Of a stretch of 64,000 nt of DNA, positions 10,941 to 20,166 are shown in pieces (within the stretch, counting starts at the first letter, position 1; the number at the start of each line of letters is the position of its first letter). A model generated the notes under the pieces. The model made no database searches, was not told where the DNA came from, and worked only from the letters and a program-made list of their open reading frames with translations. The DNA comes from Chloranthus sessilifolius (lineage: Eukaryota > Streptophyta > Magnoliopsida > Chloranthales > Chloranthaceae). The position numbers were made by a program, and so were the translations under genes. The stretch spans positions 75,100,671 to 75,164,670 of the forward strand of contig CM037598.1 of the NCBI GenBank assembly GCA_021018995.1. The letters run 5' to 3'.

Positions 10941-13159
10941 CTTTGCTAGTCCCTAGCAAACAAGGAAATATAAACTAAGAAATTAAATGCGACTTTTGTA
11001 GGGAGCACGATTGTATTTAGCGGATGCAACAAGCCTTTAATCCCATAGATAATCCCTAGTGGAGGAGTTGTAATCTCCTGAAAGTTTTCAGTGAAGTTAC
11101 CTACAAACTTCAAATATATTTTTTTCTTTAAAAATTAAAAGTAAAAAAAAAAAAAGTCTAACAAATCTACTTAATTGGTCAATACTTAGTCTATTAAGAT
11201 TTTCTAAAATTTCCAATCCTTTATCCTTATTTTCTATTATAAAAGTTATCCTTGATTAGAACTCGAACAATTTCAATTCACAATAAACACAGAGTGTATA
11301 TGCACTAGTGAATAGTTTGTTCTTCATAGATTTTTCTAAACTGCAGATTTAGAAAAATTTTCATTCAAAACTCACTATTGATATACTCTTAAAAAGATAT
11401 CGAAACTTTTGAGTTCTCTTTGTATATTTTTCAGAAGAATTCAGTCAAAGATAATTGCAAAAATGAATCTCATAGAAAAGATAATCCTATCCTATTCTTA
11501 TGATTCCCTGTACAATCCATAATATCTATTATCCTTATCTCTACTAGGCTTATGCCTTTACAAATCGTAAATCAGAAAGGTCTTTCCTTCAGCTTGTAAT
11601 GAGGTTTTGGGTTTCATAAGGTATCAATGAAAGGTACAAAAGGATTCAAAGTTTTTATGAGAATTTAGCTATTCTTTTTTCTATCTTCTTCTACTATTCT
11701 ACTTCAGTAAGTATCTATGATTGGATAACTTCTTCCCATTTATATTTTTTTATATATATACCCTAGTTCTTCAGCTATAAAATTGTCTTTTATGATTTTT
11801 CTCTTCTTTATAGCTTTTTGCTAAATCGTAATTTTCTTTTTCAAAAATTATTTTTTTATGATTTTTCTTTCTTTTCCCATATTTTCTTTTATTTTTCTTT
11901 CTCGGTACCTCTTCTAGCATTCCCTTTATTTGTTCTTCTTTTACTCCTTTCACTCTCTCTTCTTCCCTTCTAAACTCTCAGAAATTATAAGGGTTAAAGG
12001 TAGAAAACTTTGGGATGTACATATGGTTAAAGGTTTATTAAATTTTGGTATAAATAAACTTCATTTCAGGCTTCTAATATGGGTTCAAAGGATAAAATGT
12101 GATGGGATTTTAACTTTTTGGTTCTGGTTTAAACAAAAATGGCCTTAAATCATCTTTACGATTTACTAGCATAGATGCCTTATTACTTTGATATTTCTAA
12201 TAGATAGTTCTAGACAAAAAATCAGTTCATCATATTCATAGAATAATTCGATTCTAAATTCAGCAATATGAGATTTCATATCAGTATAGAAGTTTAAAGA
12301 AATTTTTAGAAACAATCTCTCTCAGAATAAAAGTGGAAATATGGCTCAAAATCTTACTGGTTTATAATTTTTGAAACTATAGTATAAATTTTTACAGTTT
12401 AGATCAATCTATTGTTTCAAACATTCATTCTAATACAATGTTTCAATGAGCTAAGCATAAATTATAATTTTTCTAAATTCTAATTATTAAACTTCTATTA
12501 TAATGAATCGTAAGTTTTTGGGATTTATAATTTCTTCTATCATAATTCCTATGCACTGATCAGAAAAAAAAAATTTAATTTCTAAAAATAAAACTATTAC
12601 ACACAGAAATTGTGTATCCCCCCAAACTTAAATCAGACAATGCCCTCATTGGCACAAAAAATAGGGGACACAAAATAATAATAAAAAATATTGATATACT
12701 GATTATTTACCAGATATATACTCTCCCCCAAACTTGAGAGAAAATATTCACGGCTTATTCTCGGAGTTTTAATAACAAAAATGTTAGTAAAAAAATGTTA
12801 GTGATGTTAGTAACACACACTGTTAGTAAAAAAAATGATAGTTAGTAAAAGAAAATTTTTATATATAATTGAATATTTACAATGAACAGCAAAATAAAAG
12901 TAAAAATTTAGAAAAAAGAAAAATCTAATTACATAAAAGAAAATAAACCTAGGGAAAATCCATGGAGATCATATCTGTGGGATTTGTAATTTTTTGTAAT
13001 ATTTTTACTCACTTGTAGAATATGATACAAGAGTAGAAGCAGTGGGTTCACCTTCCCCATCTGACATCTCTGCTGTAGAATAACCATCTTTATCTTTTTC
13101 TGTAGTTGAATCCCCATGTGCTGCCAATTCAGCCTCTTTTGTATGTCCTTCCACAATCA
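10941..13159 (-). other. Element D 3' non-coding region with two extra PPT-like motifs
   Basis: AT-rich sequence between the aORF and the 3' LTR. On the minus strand TTAAGTTTGGGGGG (12618-12631) and CAAGTTTGGGGG (12724-12735) repeat the core of the true polypurine tract. Short frames at 11771-11953, 11930-12148 and 12929-13156 have no recognisable domain. The last lies just downstream of the coiled-coil ORF and may be its decayed tail. Confidence 0.5.
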
Positions 13160-15444
13160 TTAGACAAGAAGTTCCTTCCGGGCACTATTTTTCTTTTTTA
13201 GTCTTTTCTTTATCCTTGAGATTCGCAATTAGATTCTTAATTACGGTTAGTCGATTTTTTGTCCTCAGCTTCTCTGCCATGGCTTGTTCCTTTGCTAATG
13301 CGACAAAGTAGTTCTTAGTTTGGGACTCAATCATTTTTACCTGTCTATCATTGACTAGGCATAAGGAATCTCTATCTTCTTACAGTTGTCGTACTTTCCC
13401 TTCTGCTACAGTCAATAAGTGATTTTTTTCTCTTAGCTATTGATGGAGCATTTTCTAGTAGTCCTTTTTTTTCTCTAATATTTTCTATATCATCAGGAAC
13501 TAGCATCAAACCTCCAAACTGTTCAAGGATACTGACAATTTTCTCTTCATAGACTCTCTTCTCTTCTTCTCAAGCTTGCTGTTTTTCACTCATTTTTATA
13601 GTCTGCTGCACTAGTTGGGCTTGAAGGGTTGAAGTAGCATCTTGAACTCTCTTTTCTATCTCTGCTGCCGATCTCGCACCTTGCTCTTGTACAGCTTTTC
13701 ATCGCAAGCTGTCCATTATTTCTGCCCATTCTTGAGCTGTAAAGGTGGTATCATGGACTCTCTGTTTTAAATTTTGGAAGTCTCCCATCCACTTTTTCAC
13801 TATACTTGGTAGTTGCATCACTGGTGGGGCAATCATAGAGATCCATTATTTCAGTTTCCTCACCCTTCTTAGTACTTCAGGCAGTGGCAATAAGTTTGGT
13901 TCATGTCTGTGATGCCATTGCTCTATTGCCCTCAATCTCCTTCCTATCTTGTGTAATGATGTGGCGCTGACTGGAGGATCCTCGGGGGTGCTTCTTCTCT
14001 ATGTAATAAATCTGTAAAATACTCTCTTGGTAATTTTGAGCTTTGTTCTGCTTCCACTATTTGGTCTATGAGAGTTTGCTCGGTATTGGCTGCAAGCATA
14101 GGTTGAGCAGCAGGTTCTGCTAGTACAGGGGTATGGCTAGAAGTAGTCATTCCAGCAGCTTGTTGATTAATTTCGAAAGGAATTTCTTTTAATCTTTCGA
14201 GAATTGGGCTCACAGAGTCTGCTTCCGTGATGATTGGAAGTGTGTCTGCCTCTGTTGAAGAGGTTATAGCAAGCCCTACTGGTGAGTCCAAAGCAGGGTC
14301 GTACAGACTGGCCTGGTCTGCTACTGGGACTCTTAATTCGGTTATTCTTTCTGATATCAGAGAGCTGATCTCTGCTCTCTTATGAGGTAGAGTAGAAGTA
14401 CTCATACCTATAGGCTAAAATTGTTAAGCCTTCCTCTGGTCTTAGTAAAATTTTTCCTTGGGGTCTATACTATACCCCACATTCATCATCAGATTCGTTA
14501 TAAGTCCTCGAAATGGCAGGGTTAACTTTTTCGTCTAGTATTTTTTTGACTCAGCTTCTCCCTCATGGTAGTGATTACCTCGAAAAGGTAAGAGGGCACA
14601 TTGAACCAATAGCGATTTGCCATTAGGTACAATGTTTTGGCAAATAATACTTTTCTCTGTGTTCCATGTCCCGTGGGGTGAATAGTCTTATAGATAAGCA
14701 CATCGAAAAAGTGAAGTGATAAACTTCTTGCTTCTAGATCCTTTCTAAGGAAAAAAGACCTGTCTCGTGGAGCTTTTCCTAATAATTCTATTACCATTTG
14801 GGTAAAGTTGGGGAGGGTATTTGATGGCATCCTCAAAAGGTTGGCCTCTGGGATATCTTGAGATAATTGTGGTATCTCTAGGGGTGCATTCATAACCCTG
14901 ACGATTATTTCCTTTGAAATTTTCATCGAAAGTCCATCAATACTGGTGGGGAGGGTAGGGGTGGTCCTTGGCTGCCTTTGGTCATATTTTTATAAAATAG
15001 CCTCACCAATTTAGGATAAACGGGTGTGACTCCTAGCTCCAAGAAATAGGCCAGCCTAGCATCCTTCAAATATTTAATAGTTTCTCCACCCATTTCTAAT
15101 TTTTTTAAAGATTCAACATCTACTGCAATTTCAGCACCCACAATATGATGTTTCATTGAAGTAGGGACTTTATCTACTAACATAGCAGAGGACGCTAGCT
15201 TTTTTCCTTTATCAAATTTTAACCCCTTTTTAAAGACAGAATCTATCCCAATTGTGGCTTTAGAAGTTTCTCTGATAACTACCCAGGAAGATTTGGGTTT
15301 CTTCTTAGGTGAGTTTGCTGCTTTTGATTTGACCTTAGGGGCAGCAGACCGTGCGATACAGTGAATGATTGGGGTGTTATAAGAATTATTACCTTTTTCT
15401 TCTTTCACTTCTTCCCGTTGTCGTTTGCCTATTTCGTTCACCAT
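13160..15444 (-). pseudogene. Element D additional ORF: plant-transposon-type domain plus coiled coil, broken
   Basis: The reading direction is right to left. It starts at 15444 with a basic lysine-rich region (KKKPKSSW, residues ~45-55). It then has a segment around YPKLVRLFYKNM (residues ~140-155). The next piece, 14926-14522, overlaps the first frame's stop by an ATGA and contains HPTGHGTQRKVLFAKTLYL followed by NRYWFNVPSYLFEV. From memory this resembles the Pfam 'putative plant transposon protein domain' (PF20167), but a profile search is needed. The 14405-13944 piece is acidic and low in structure. From about 13760 to 13160 the minus strand still reads as a long K/E/Q-rich coiled coil (e.g. 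VNDRQVKMIESQTKNY) interrupted by stops such as CAA to TAA. At least two frame changes separate the pieces. There is no signal peptide or membrane segment, so I do not call it an envelope. Function unknown. Confidence 0.6.
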
Positions 15445-15992
15445 ACTTCCACTCTGTAAAAATTAATACCAACACCACTGATTAAACTTAAATTTCATGT
15501 ATTGAATAAAATCTCTTATAGAAATCCTTCCTTTTTATAATTAAAATCGTCACCTTACCTCTTTAAAGATTGAAACCCTAATTTATAATTATAGAATGAA
15601 ATGCACGTAGGGTTCTCCAGTATAAAATAGAAGAAGGGATTTTTAAGAAAATAAATGGTTAAGTTGGGTGAAAGAACGGTTAAGATTACGGATGATTTGA
15701 AAATATAGAGGAAAGGTCGGAGGAGAAAACTGGAAGATTTTTTTTTTTTGAAAATGGGACCGACATATCCTTTTTACAAATATGTAGGTCTTGCTTTCAA
15801 TGACGACTTGCTGAGCCCGTCATCACATGAGTTTTAACCTGGAATCATAAGTGGATTCTAGCCTTTCGTGAATAAAAATCGCAATCGCTGTGTTTCTGAT
15901 AAACATAACTACGATCAATCGTAAATCCATACGATTGTCTATTATAATATACAGTAGGTATGAATTACGACCTATCGCTTTCCAATGAAATG
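15445..15992 (-). other. Element D internal non-coding segment between gag and aORF
   Basis: AT-rich, with recurrent 'aatcgtaaa' and 'acgatt' phrases like those inside D's LTRs. It ends in AAATG (15988-15992), the left target-site duplication of element A. Across A it continues at 29041. Confidence 0.55.
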
Positions 15993-16568
15993 TGTAATAT
16001 CCTAAAAAATCACGTTAAACAGTGACCTCGGGATTCGTGCTCGATTGGTCACGAGTTTGACCAATTAGGAGTTCAATAGTAAGCATAGAGTGTGATGAAT
16101 GGATGAGATGTGATAAATTGATGAACTGTGTGGTGTGTGATATAAATGTGAAGTCACATACACCTATCGCGGTGCATGTGCTCAACACACAAGTGAGAGG
16201 AGAGATAAAAGGGTTTAATAACCCTAAATTGTATGTTTGGGTTGTTGGGAGAGAAGTAAAGAAGAGAGAGAGAGGAGTAAAGAAGGTTGAGAAAGGAGTG
16301 ATTGTGAGTGACTGGAAGGGGGATTCAAGCATTAAAGAGGTCGATTCAACGCGAGGAATCCGTTCAAGCCAAAGCTGGAACCCTAGCCTTTCCAACCACT
16401 TGATTTAAATCAATTTGAAATTGATTGAAGGTAAAATTATTGTAGATTAAATGCAAAGATTGTAGTTAGAAATGGATGAAAATATAGGATAAAGGCTTAG
16501 AAAAATGAAGGAAAAAGAAAGGGAAAAAGATTGGGAACAACAGCCAAAAGGGGGCTGAATCTGGCCAT

Positions 16569-17035
16569 TTCGATTAATCGAAATTGAGTTTCGATTAATT
16601 GATTTTGGCCAAGAAGTTGAAAAGTCAGAGGACCCCGATCTCGATTAATCGACTTTGAGTTTCGATTAATCGAATTGGGTATCGATTAATCGACTGGGAA
16701 CCTATAGTGAACTCCAGTGGAGAAAAGAAAACAGCTTGGAGCAATCGACTAATCGAAATGAGAGTTCGATTAATCGATTTAAAATTTCGATTAATCAATT
16801 TGGAATCGATTAATCAATTTTGGAAACTCGATTACTCGAATTGAGAATCGACTGGATAGAATAGAGAAATTTGACTAATCGAATGGGAATTCGATTAATC
16901 GAATGGGAATCTCGATTAATCGATTTGAGAATCAATTAATCGATATTAAATTTCGATTAATCGATTTTGGAAATCGATTAATCGAATCAGATTCGATTAA
17001 TCAATTTTGGAGTTCGATTAATCGACTGTGCCAGT
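16569..17035. repeat. TCGATTAATCGA palindrome array in LTR U3 (element A)
   Basis: The 12-bp perfect palindrome TCGATTAATCGA and one- or two-base variants recur at starts mostly 20-23 bases apart, about two helical turns. Linkers differ but favour GGGA, TTTGA and GAGTT words. Variants are mainly TTGATTAATCGA or TCGATTAATCAA, i.e. loss of a CG by transition. Equivalent arrays lie at about 27138-27545, 32788-33258, 35035-35345, 45487-45945, 56175-56630 and 60655-61160 in the other LTRs. Confidence 0.9.
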
Positions 17036-17345
17036 TTATGTTGACTTTGGAGTTTGACTTTAAGATTCTTGGAGGGTCTTGGACCTTCTTTATTACATCT
17101 TTAGTGATGTGTTTCACATGTTATGTGGTACCATAGGTGGTACATGTGAGCTTGGGCACAAGGAGCCACGTGGGACCTTGATGTATGATCAAACAGAGAC
17201 TTGAGGTAGGGAACACTTTGAACATGTACTTTATTTTGCAAGAGCATGTATGTAGTAATATAGAATTCAATTCAAAATGTTTTATTACTTAAGAGTTTGT
17301 GAAAAGTGTGTGTGTGTGACATCAATAAGAGTAATTATAATGAGC

Positions 17346-17739
17346 CATCCCCAGGGGATGAGGAAGTAAAGAGATAAGAGCATCAGGTGTAATGCAAGTG
17401 AATGGATACATCCTAGGGATGTATCCAAGATTGAATCATATTTGATAGGGCCTAACTGATATAAGATAGCACACTTACACGGTGAATAACTATATGTAAA
17501 ACACCTGATACTGTTGTTATTTGATGTTTGATAGGGTACCCCACCGACGTGGCAGGATATCCACGACTGACACGGCAGGATATCCGTGACCGATACGGCG
17601 GCGAAACCGTAGGCCAGTGCGGAGGCTTATCCGTACACAGTAAGCACACCCCAGGGGTGTTGAGTTGAGACAAGTGAAACCCCGCTACCAATCTCCAGGG
17701 GAAAGGGGCTTGGGTACTATTTGTATTCCCAGGGAATAC
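17346..17739 (+). promoter_or_regulatory. Cluster of four LTR hairpins with CCC-N-GGG cores
   Basis: Perfect or near-perfect inverted repeats: CATCCCC/GGGGATG (17346-17360); TGGATACATCC/GGATGTATCCA (17403-17427); ACACCCC/GGGGTGT (17646-17660); GTATTCCC/GGGAATAC (17723-17739). All are at the same relative place in the other LTRs. In C the second stem becomes TAGATACATCC/GGATGTATCTA, and in E it becomes TGTATACATCC/GGATGTATACA. In E the third stem becomes ACATCCC/GGGATGT. These paired changes keep the stems. Between them lies a roughly 23-bp tandem 'CGGCAGGATATCC' motif (17549-17610). Whether the structures act as DNA or RNA is unknown. Confidence 0.7.
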
Positions 17740-17759
17740 TTTTAAAACTGTCTATATAG
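17460..17759 (+). promoter_or_regulatory. Candidate LTR promoter: TATAAGA (17460) and TATATAG (17753)
   Basis: Two TATA-like boxes are conserved between LTR copies: 'ctgatataagatag' and 'tgtctatatagatgacg'. Which one sets the transcription start cannot be decided from sequence. The choice determines whether hairpins three and four belong to the RNA leader or to U3. Confidence 0.4.
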
Positions 17760-18049
17760 ATGACGATGATGGGTATCTCATCGGGGCTCGATGCTATATT
17801 GCTCGGGGATTACTTAAGTTGAAAGTTTAAGTTTTCTTTAGGCCTTTTCAGCATCATTCATGAATAAATAAAAGATATGATTAAACTACCAGTAAGAATG
17901 TGATTCTTTTCAACTGTTTTTCATGAGTAACTGTATAGACACATCATGCATGACATATCATGGAATATATGTGAATGGTAATTTATATGTTCAACTGTGT
18001 TCTGTTCCCTATTGAGCTAGGATGTAGCTCACCCTTTAGACTATACGTC

Positions 18050-18157
18050 GCAGGTCCACTACTAGCAGCTGCCGAGGCTTCAGGAGACGCTGACCCCGGT
18101 GAGCCGGACCTTGCACCTGGAGACGAGTTGGAGCCACCTCCTGAGGACTTCTTCTAG
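18050..18157 (+). CDS. Conserved 36-codon acidic, proline-rich reading frame inside the LTR (candidate exon)
   Basis: Ends in GDELEPPPEDFF then TAG. Exactly 108 bases with no indel also exist in A's 3' LTR (28569-28676), C (47199-47306), B's right LTR (44362-44469, minus) and E (62217-62324). Sequence just upstream does carry frame-shifting indels between copies. Between A and E I count ten codons changed synonymously and seven changed in amino acid. That excess of third-position change is what a coding segment gives. No conserved ATG exists: E has an in-frame TAG shortly upstream. A preceding 'cgtcgcag/g' could be a splice acceptor, so it may be a terminal exon. B's left LTR copy is broken by deletions. 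Function unknown; chance conservation is not excluded. Confidence 0.4.
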   Translation, partial: AGPLLAAAEASGDADPGEPDLAPGDELEPPPEDFF

Positions 18158-18271
18158 AGGACTCCGTTGTATAGCTTTGAGAGTTTTGAGAGATTTTTGT
18201 ACGGCTTGGTATGTCAAGCCTTATTTTGATTAAACAATGTATATGTATAGATTTGGGATAATTCTTTTGGG

Positions 18272-18309
18272 CGAACCATCTGTGATGATTAGCTATCATC
18301 GATGGTTCG
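18272..18309 (+). promoter_or_regulatory. Long conserved LTR hairpin
   Basis: Outer arms CGAACCATC/GATGGTTCG enclose inner arms GATGAT/ATCATC around a 5-base loop, with a 3-base bulge on the 5' side. C and B keep the structure. In E (62439-62476) the inner stem is GGTGAT/ATCACC, a compensatory A:T to G:C change. Downstream of both TATA candidates, so probably present in the element RNA. Confidence 0.65.
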
Positions 18310-18518
18310 GATCGGTTCTCCGTTCATGTAGAGGCATGAGGGTAGAACTGTATTTTGAGAAATGCTTATATAGTGATTTAATTTTGCAGCTTTATTTACT
18401 ATTTCAATTCAATTCATTGCTTGATATACCAATGTTCCATGCATAGCTAAGGGGCACGGTCAAGATGATCATGCTGATGGCACGAGTTTTGGGGTGCCGA
18501 AATCCGGACTGTCACAGT

Positions 18519-18530
18519 TGGTATCAAAGC
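18519..18530 (+). other. Primer-binding site, initiator Met-tRNA type
   Basis: TGGTATCAAAGC lies two bases after the LTR end. It differs by one base from the usual plant TGGTATCAGAGC, complementary to the 3' end of initiator methionine tRNA. This is where minus-strand DNA synthesis would begin. Confidence 0.9.
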
Positions 18531-18606
18531 TATTTCTTTTAGCAATTCTAGCATTAGTTCTTTTGTCAGAACATAGGGACTTCTGCTAACGAGACTTTAG
18601 TTTCAA

Positions 18607-19999
18607 TTGCAGCCGTCAATGTCGTCTAGAGGAAGAGGCCGACCAAGGGGAGGCCAACAGAGGAGTCTGTGTAGTGGAGATGATTACATCTCTCCTACCA
18701 ATAGAGTGCCTTTAGGAGGTACCGAGGCCCCAAGGGGTAGTAGTAGTAGACAACATGATGATGAGGATCGAGATCGTCAGGATCAAGATCAAAGAGAACA
18801 AGAGAGACTTAGAGAAAGACAAGAGGACAGAGAGGAGCGACAAAGGATGATGCATACCATGGAGACCATGGCAGCTGCCATGGCACAACAAGCCGCATCC
18901 TTTGCAGCTCATGCAGCGAGAGAACAGCGGCCACCTATACCACCTGTAGGACTCGCACTGCCTGTGCCCTCATCCTTTACAGAGTTTAGGAGGATGAGAC
19001 CTCCTACATTTTCAGGGCAGACAGACACGATGGCAGCTGAAAATTGGCTGATGGAAATGGAGAAGGTCTTTAGCGTGCTGACATGCATGGAAGATGAGAG
19101 TGTGAGATGGGCAGCCTACATGCTGGACGGGGAGGCTGGGCCTTAGTGGAAGTCCGTGATACGGACTAGGGCTCAGGAGACCCCGGAGTTGCCCTGGACT
19201 TGGGAGGAGTTTGTTGAGGAGTTCAACAAACAATATTTTCCAGAAGTGGTAAGAAATCATCTTGAAATACAATTTCTATAATTGGTGCAAGGGAGAATGA
19301 CAGTGAGGGAATATGGAGTGGAGTTTCTACGACTTGCCCGTTTTGCTCCGGATTACGTCGCTATCGACGTGATGAAGTCAAAGAGGTTTCAGCAAGGTTT
19401 GAAGCCTGAGGTTAGGGGAGGAGTAGCTCCATTTCAGTTGAGGACCCATGAAGAGGTCATGAGCAAGGCACTGGTTGTGGAAGAAGAAAATACAAATAGA
19501 TATAGACAGAGAGAGCAACAGAGAGGAGGAAATGATCAAGGAAGATCGGGGAACTACGAACCGGTGAACAAAAAGCCAAGGTTCGTGGCCCAAAATCAGA
19601 GACCACAGTTCCAAGGGGGTTTCAGAAGGTCGGCACAACAGCAACACCAACAGAGGTTTCCATTACTTGTATCGGGGAGTCCTTTACGCTATGAGAGCCC
19701 TGCCATGTCTACTGGCGCTACTATCACACAGGGTTCTCGTACAGTTTCTTCCACGCCTCGAGAGACTTGTGCCAAGTGTGGCAAGCCTCATAGAACGGTG
19801 GATTGCAGAGCAGGGACTAGGGATTGTTTTCGATGTGGCAAGGTGGGCCACTTGATCAAGGATTGCCCCGAGACTGATAAAGGAAAGACGACTTCGATTG
19901 CAGCACCACGACCCATTCAAGCACGGAAGCCGGTCGTTCATGGAAGAGCCTATGCAGTCACTGCTCAGGAAGCAGGGAACGTGCATGACGTCATCCAAG
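18607..19999 (+). pseudogene. gag: Element A gag, single frame with two nonsense codons and a lost start
   Basis: Capsid/nucleocapsid protein that packages element RNA into particles. About 464 codons lie in one frame. The N-terminal RGRGRPRGG basic patch is followed by an E/R/Q-rich coiled segment (residues ~55-100). The Retrotrans_gag domain comes next, around AENWLMEMEKVFSVL (~145) to RFQQGLKPEVRGG (~260). Two CCHC zinc knuckles follow: CAKCGKPHRTVDC (~388) and CFRCGKVGHLIKDC (~407). The codon aligned with the ATG of B and C is TTG at 18607; the next in-frame ATG is 18619. Premature stops are TAG at 19144-19146 (TGG in B and C) and TAA at 19279-19281 (CAA in B). At 19999 the frame runs into a putative splice donor. 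Unspliced, it ends six codons later at 20017-20019. Confidence 0.88.
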
Positions 20000-20166
20000 G
20001 TGAGACTCTTTTAAATTAAAGAAATTTCAATTTTATTAAAATTTTAGATAGAGAAGGTGCATTCACTAGGAATAGTGTAGTTTCTCTTGCTAAACACTAA
20101 ATTTATAATTGAATTAGGGGTGTAAATTGATGTGTAAATTATTGTATGTATGTATGTATACTATAG
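20000..20166 (+). other. Putative 167-bp intron between gag and protease
   Basis: Donor CAAG/GTGAGA and acceptor ACTATAG/GT, AT-rich interior, length 167. The gag frame has an in-frame TAA 17 bases into the segment, and the protease frame is offset. Removing 167 bases joins codon G-GT and puts VIQ directly in front of GTLTVY, as in elements whose Gag-Pol is continuous. Element B has the same length and the same splice signals (42461-42627). In C the donor side is deleted. Retention would give Gag only, removal Gag-Pol. This is inferred from sequence; no transcript evidence is available here. Confidence 0.65.

Larger units (their letters stand above)
15993..18516 (+). repeat. Element A 5' LTR
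   Basis: 2,524 bp, beginning TGTAATATCC and ending CTGTCACA. It aligns throughout with 26551-29035. Regions in order are: a conserved opening block; the TCGATTAATCGA array (about 16569-17035); hairpins with CCC-A-GGG cores (17346-17739); two TATA-like boxes; a conserved 36-codon frame (18050-18157); and a long hairpin (18272-18309). It differs from its 3' partner mainly by scattered transitions and by indels inside the palindrome array. Confidence 0.93.

Noticed and set aside
16569..17035. Regularly spaced 12-bp repeats resembling a CRISPR array
   Set aside because: Plant nuclear context, repeats imperfect and too short, spacers share words with each other, no cas genes, and the array is inside an LTR.
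17975..18049. MVIYMFN... as the start of the LTR reading frame
   Set aside because: The upstream part changes frame between copies through a one-base indel (caccc/cacccc), so only 18050-18157 shows conservation.
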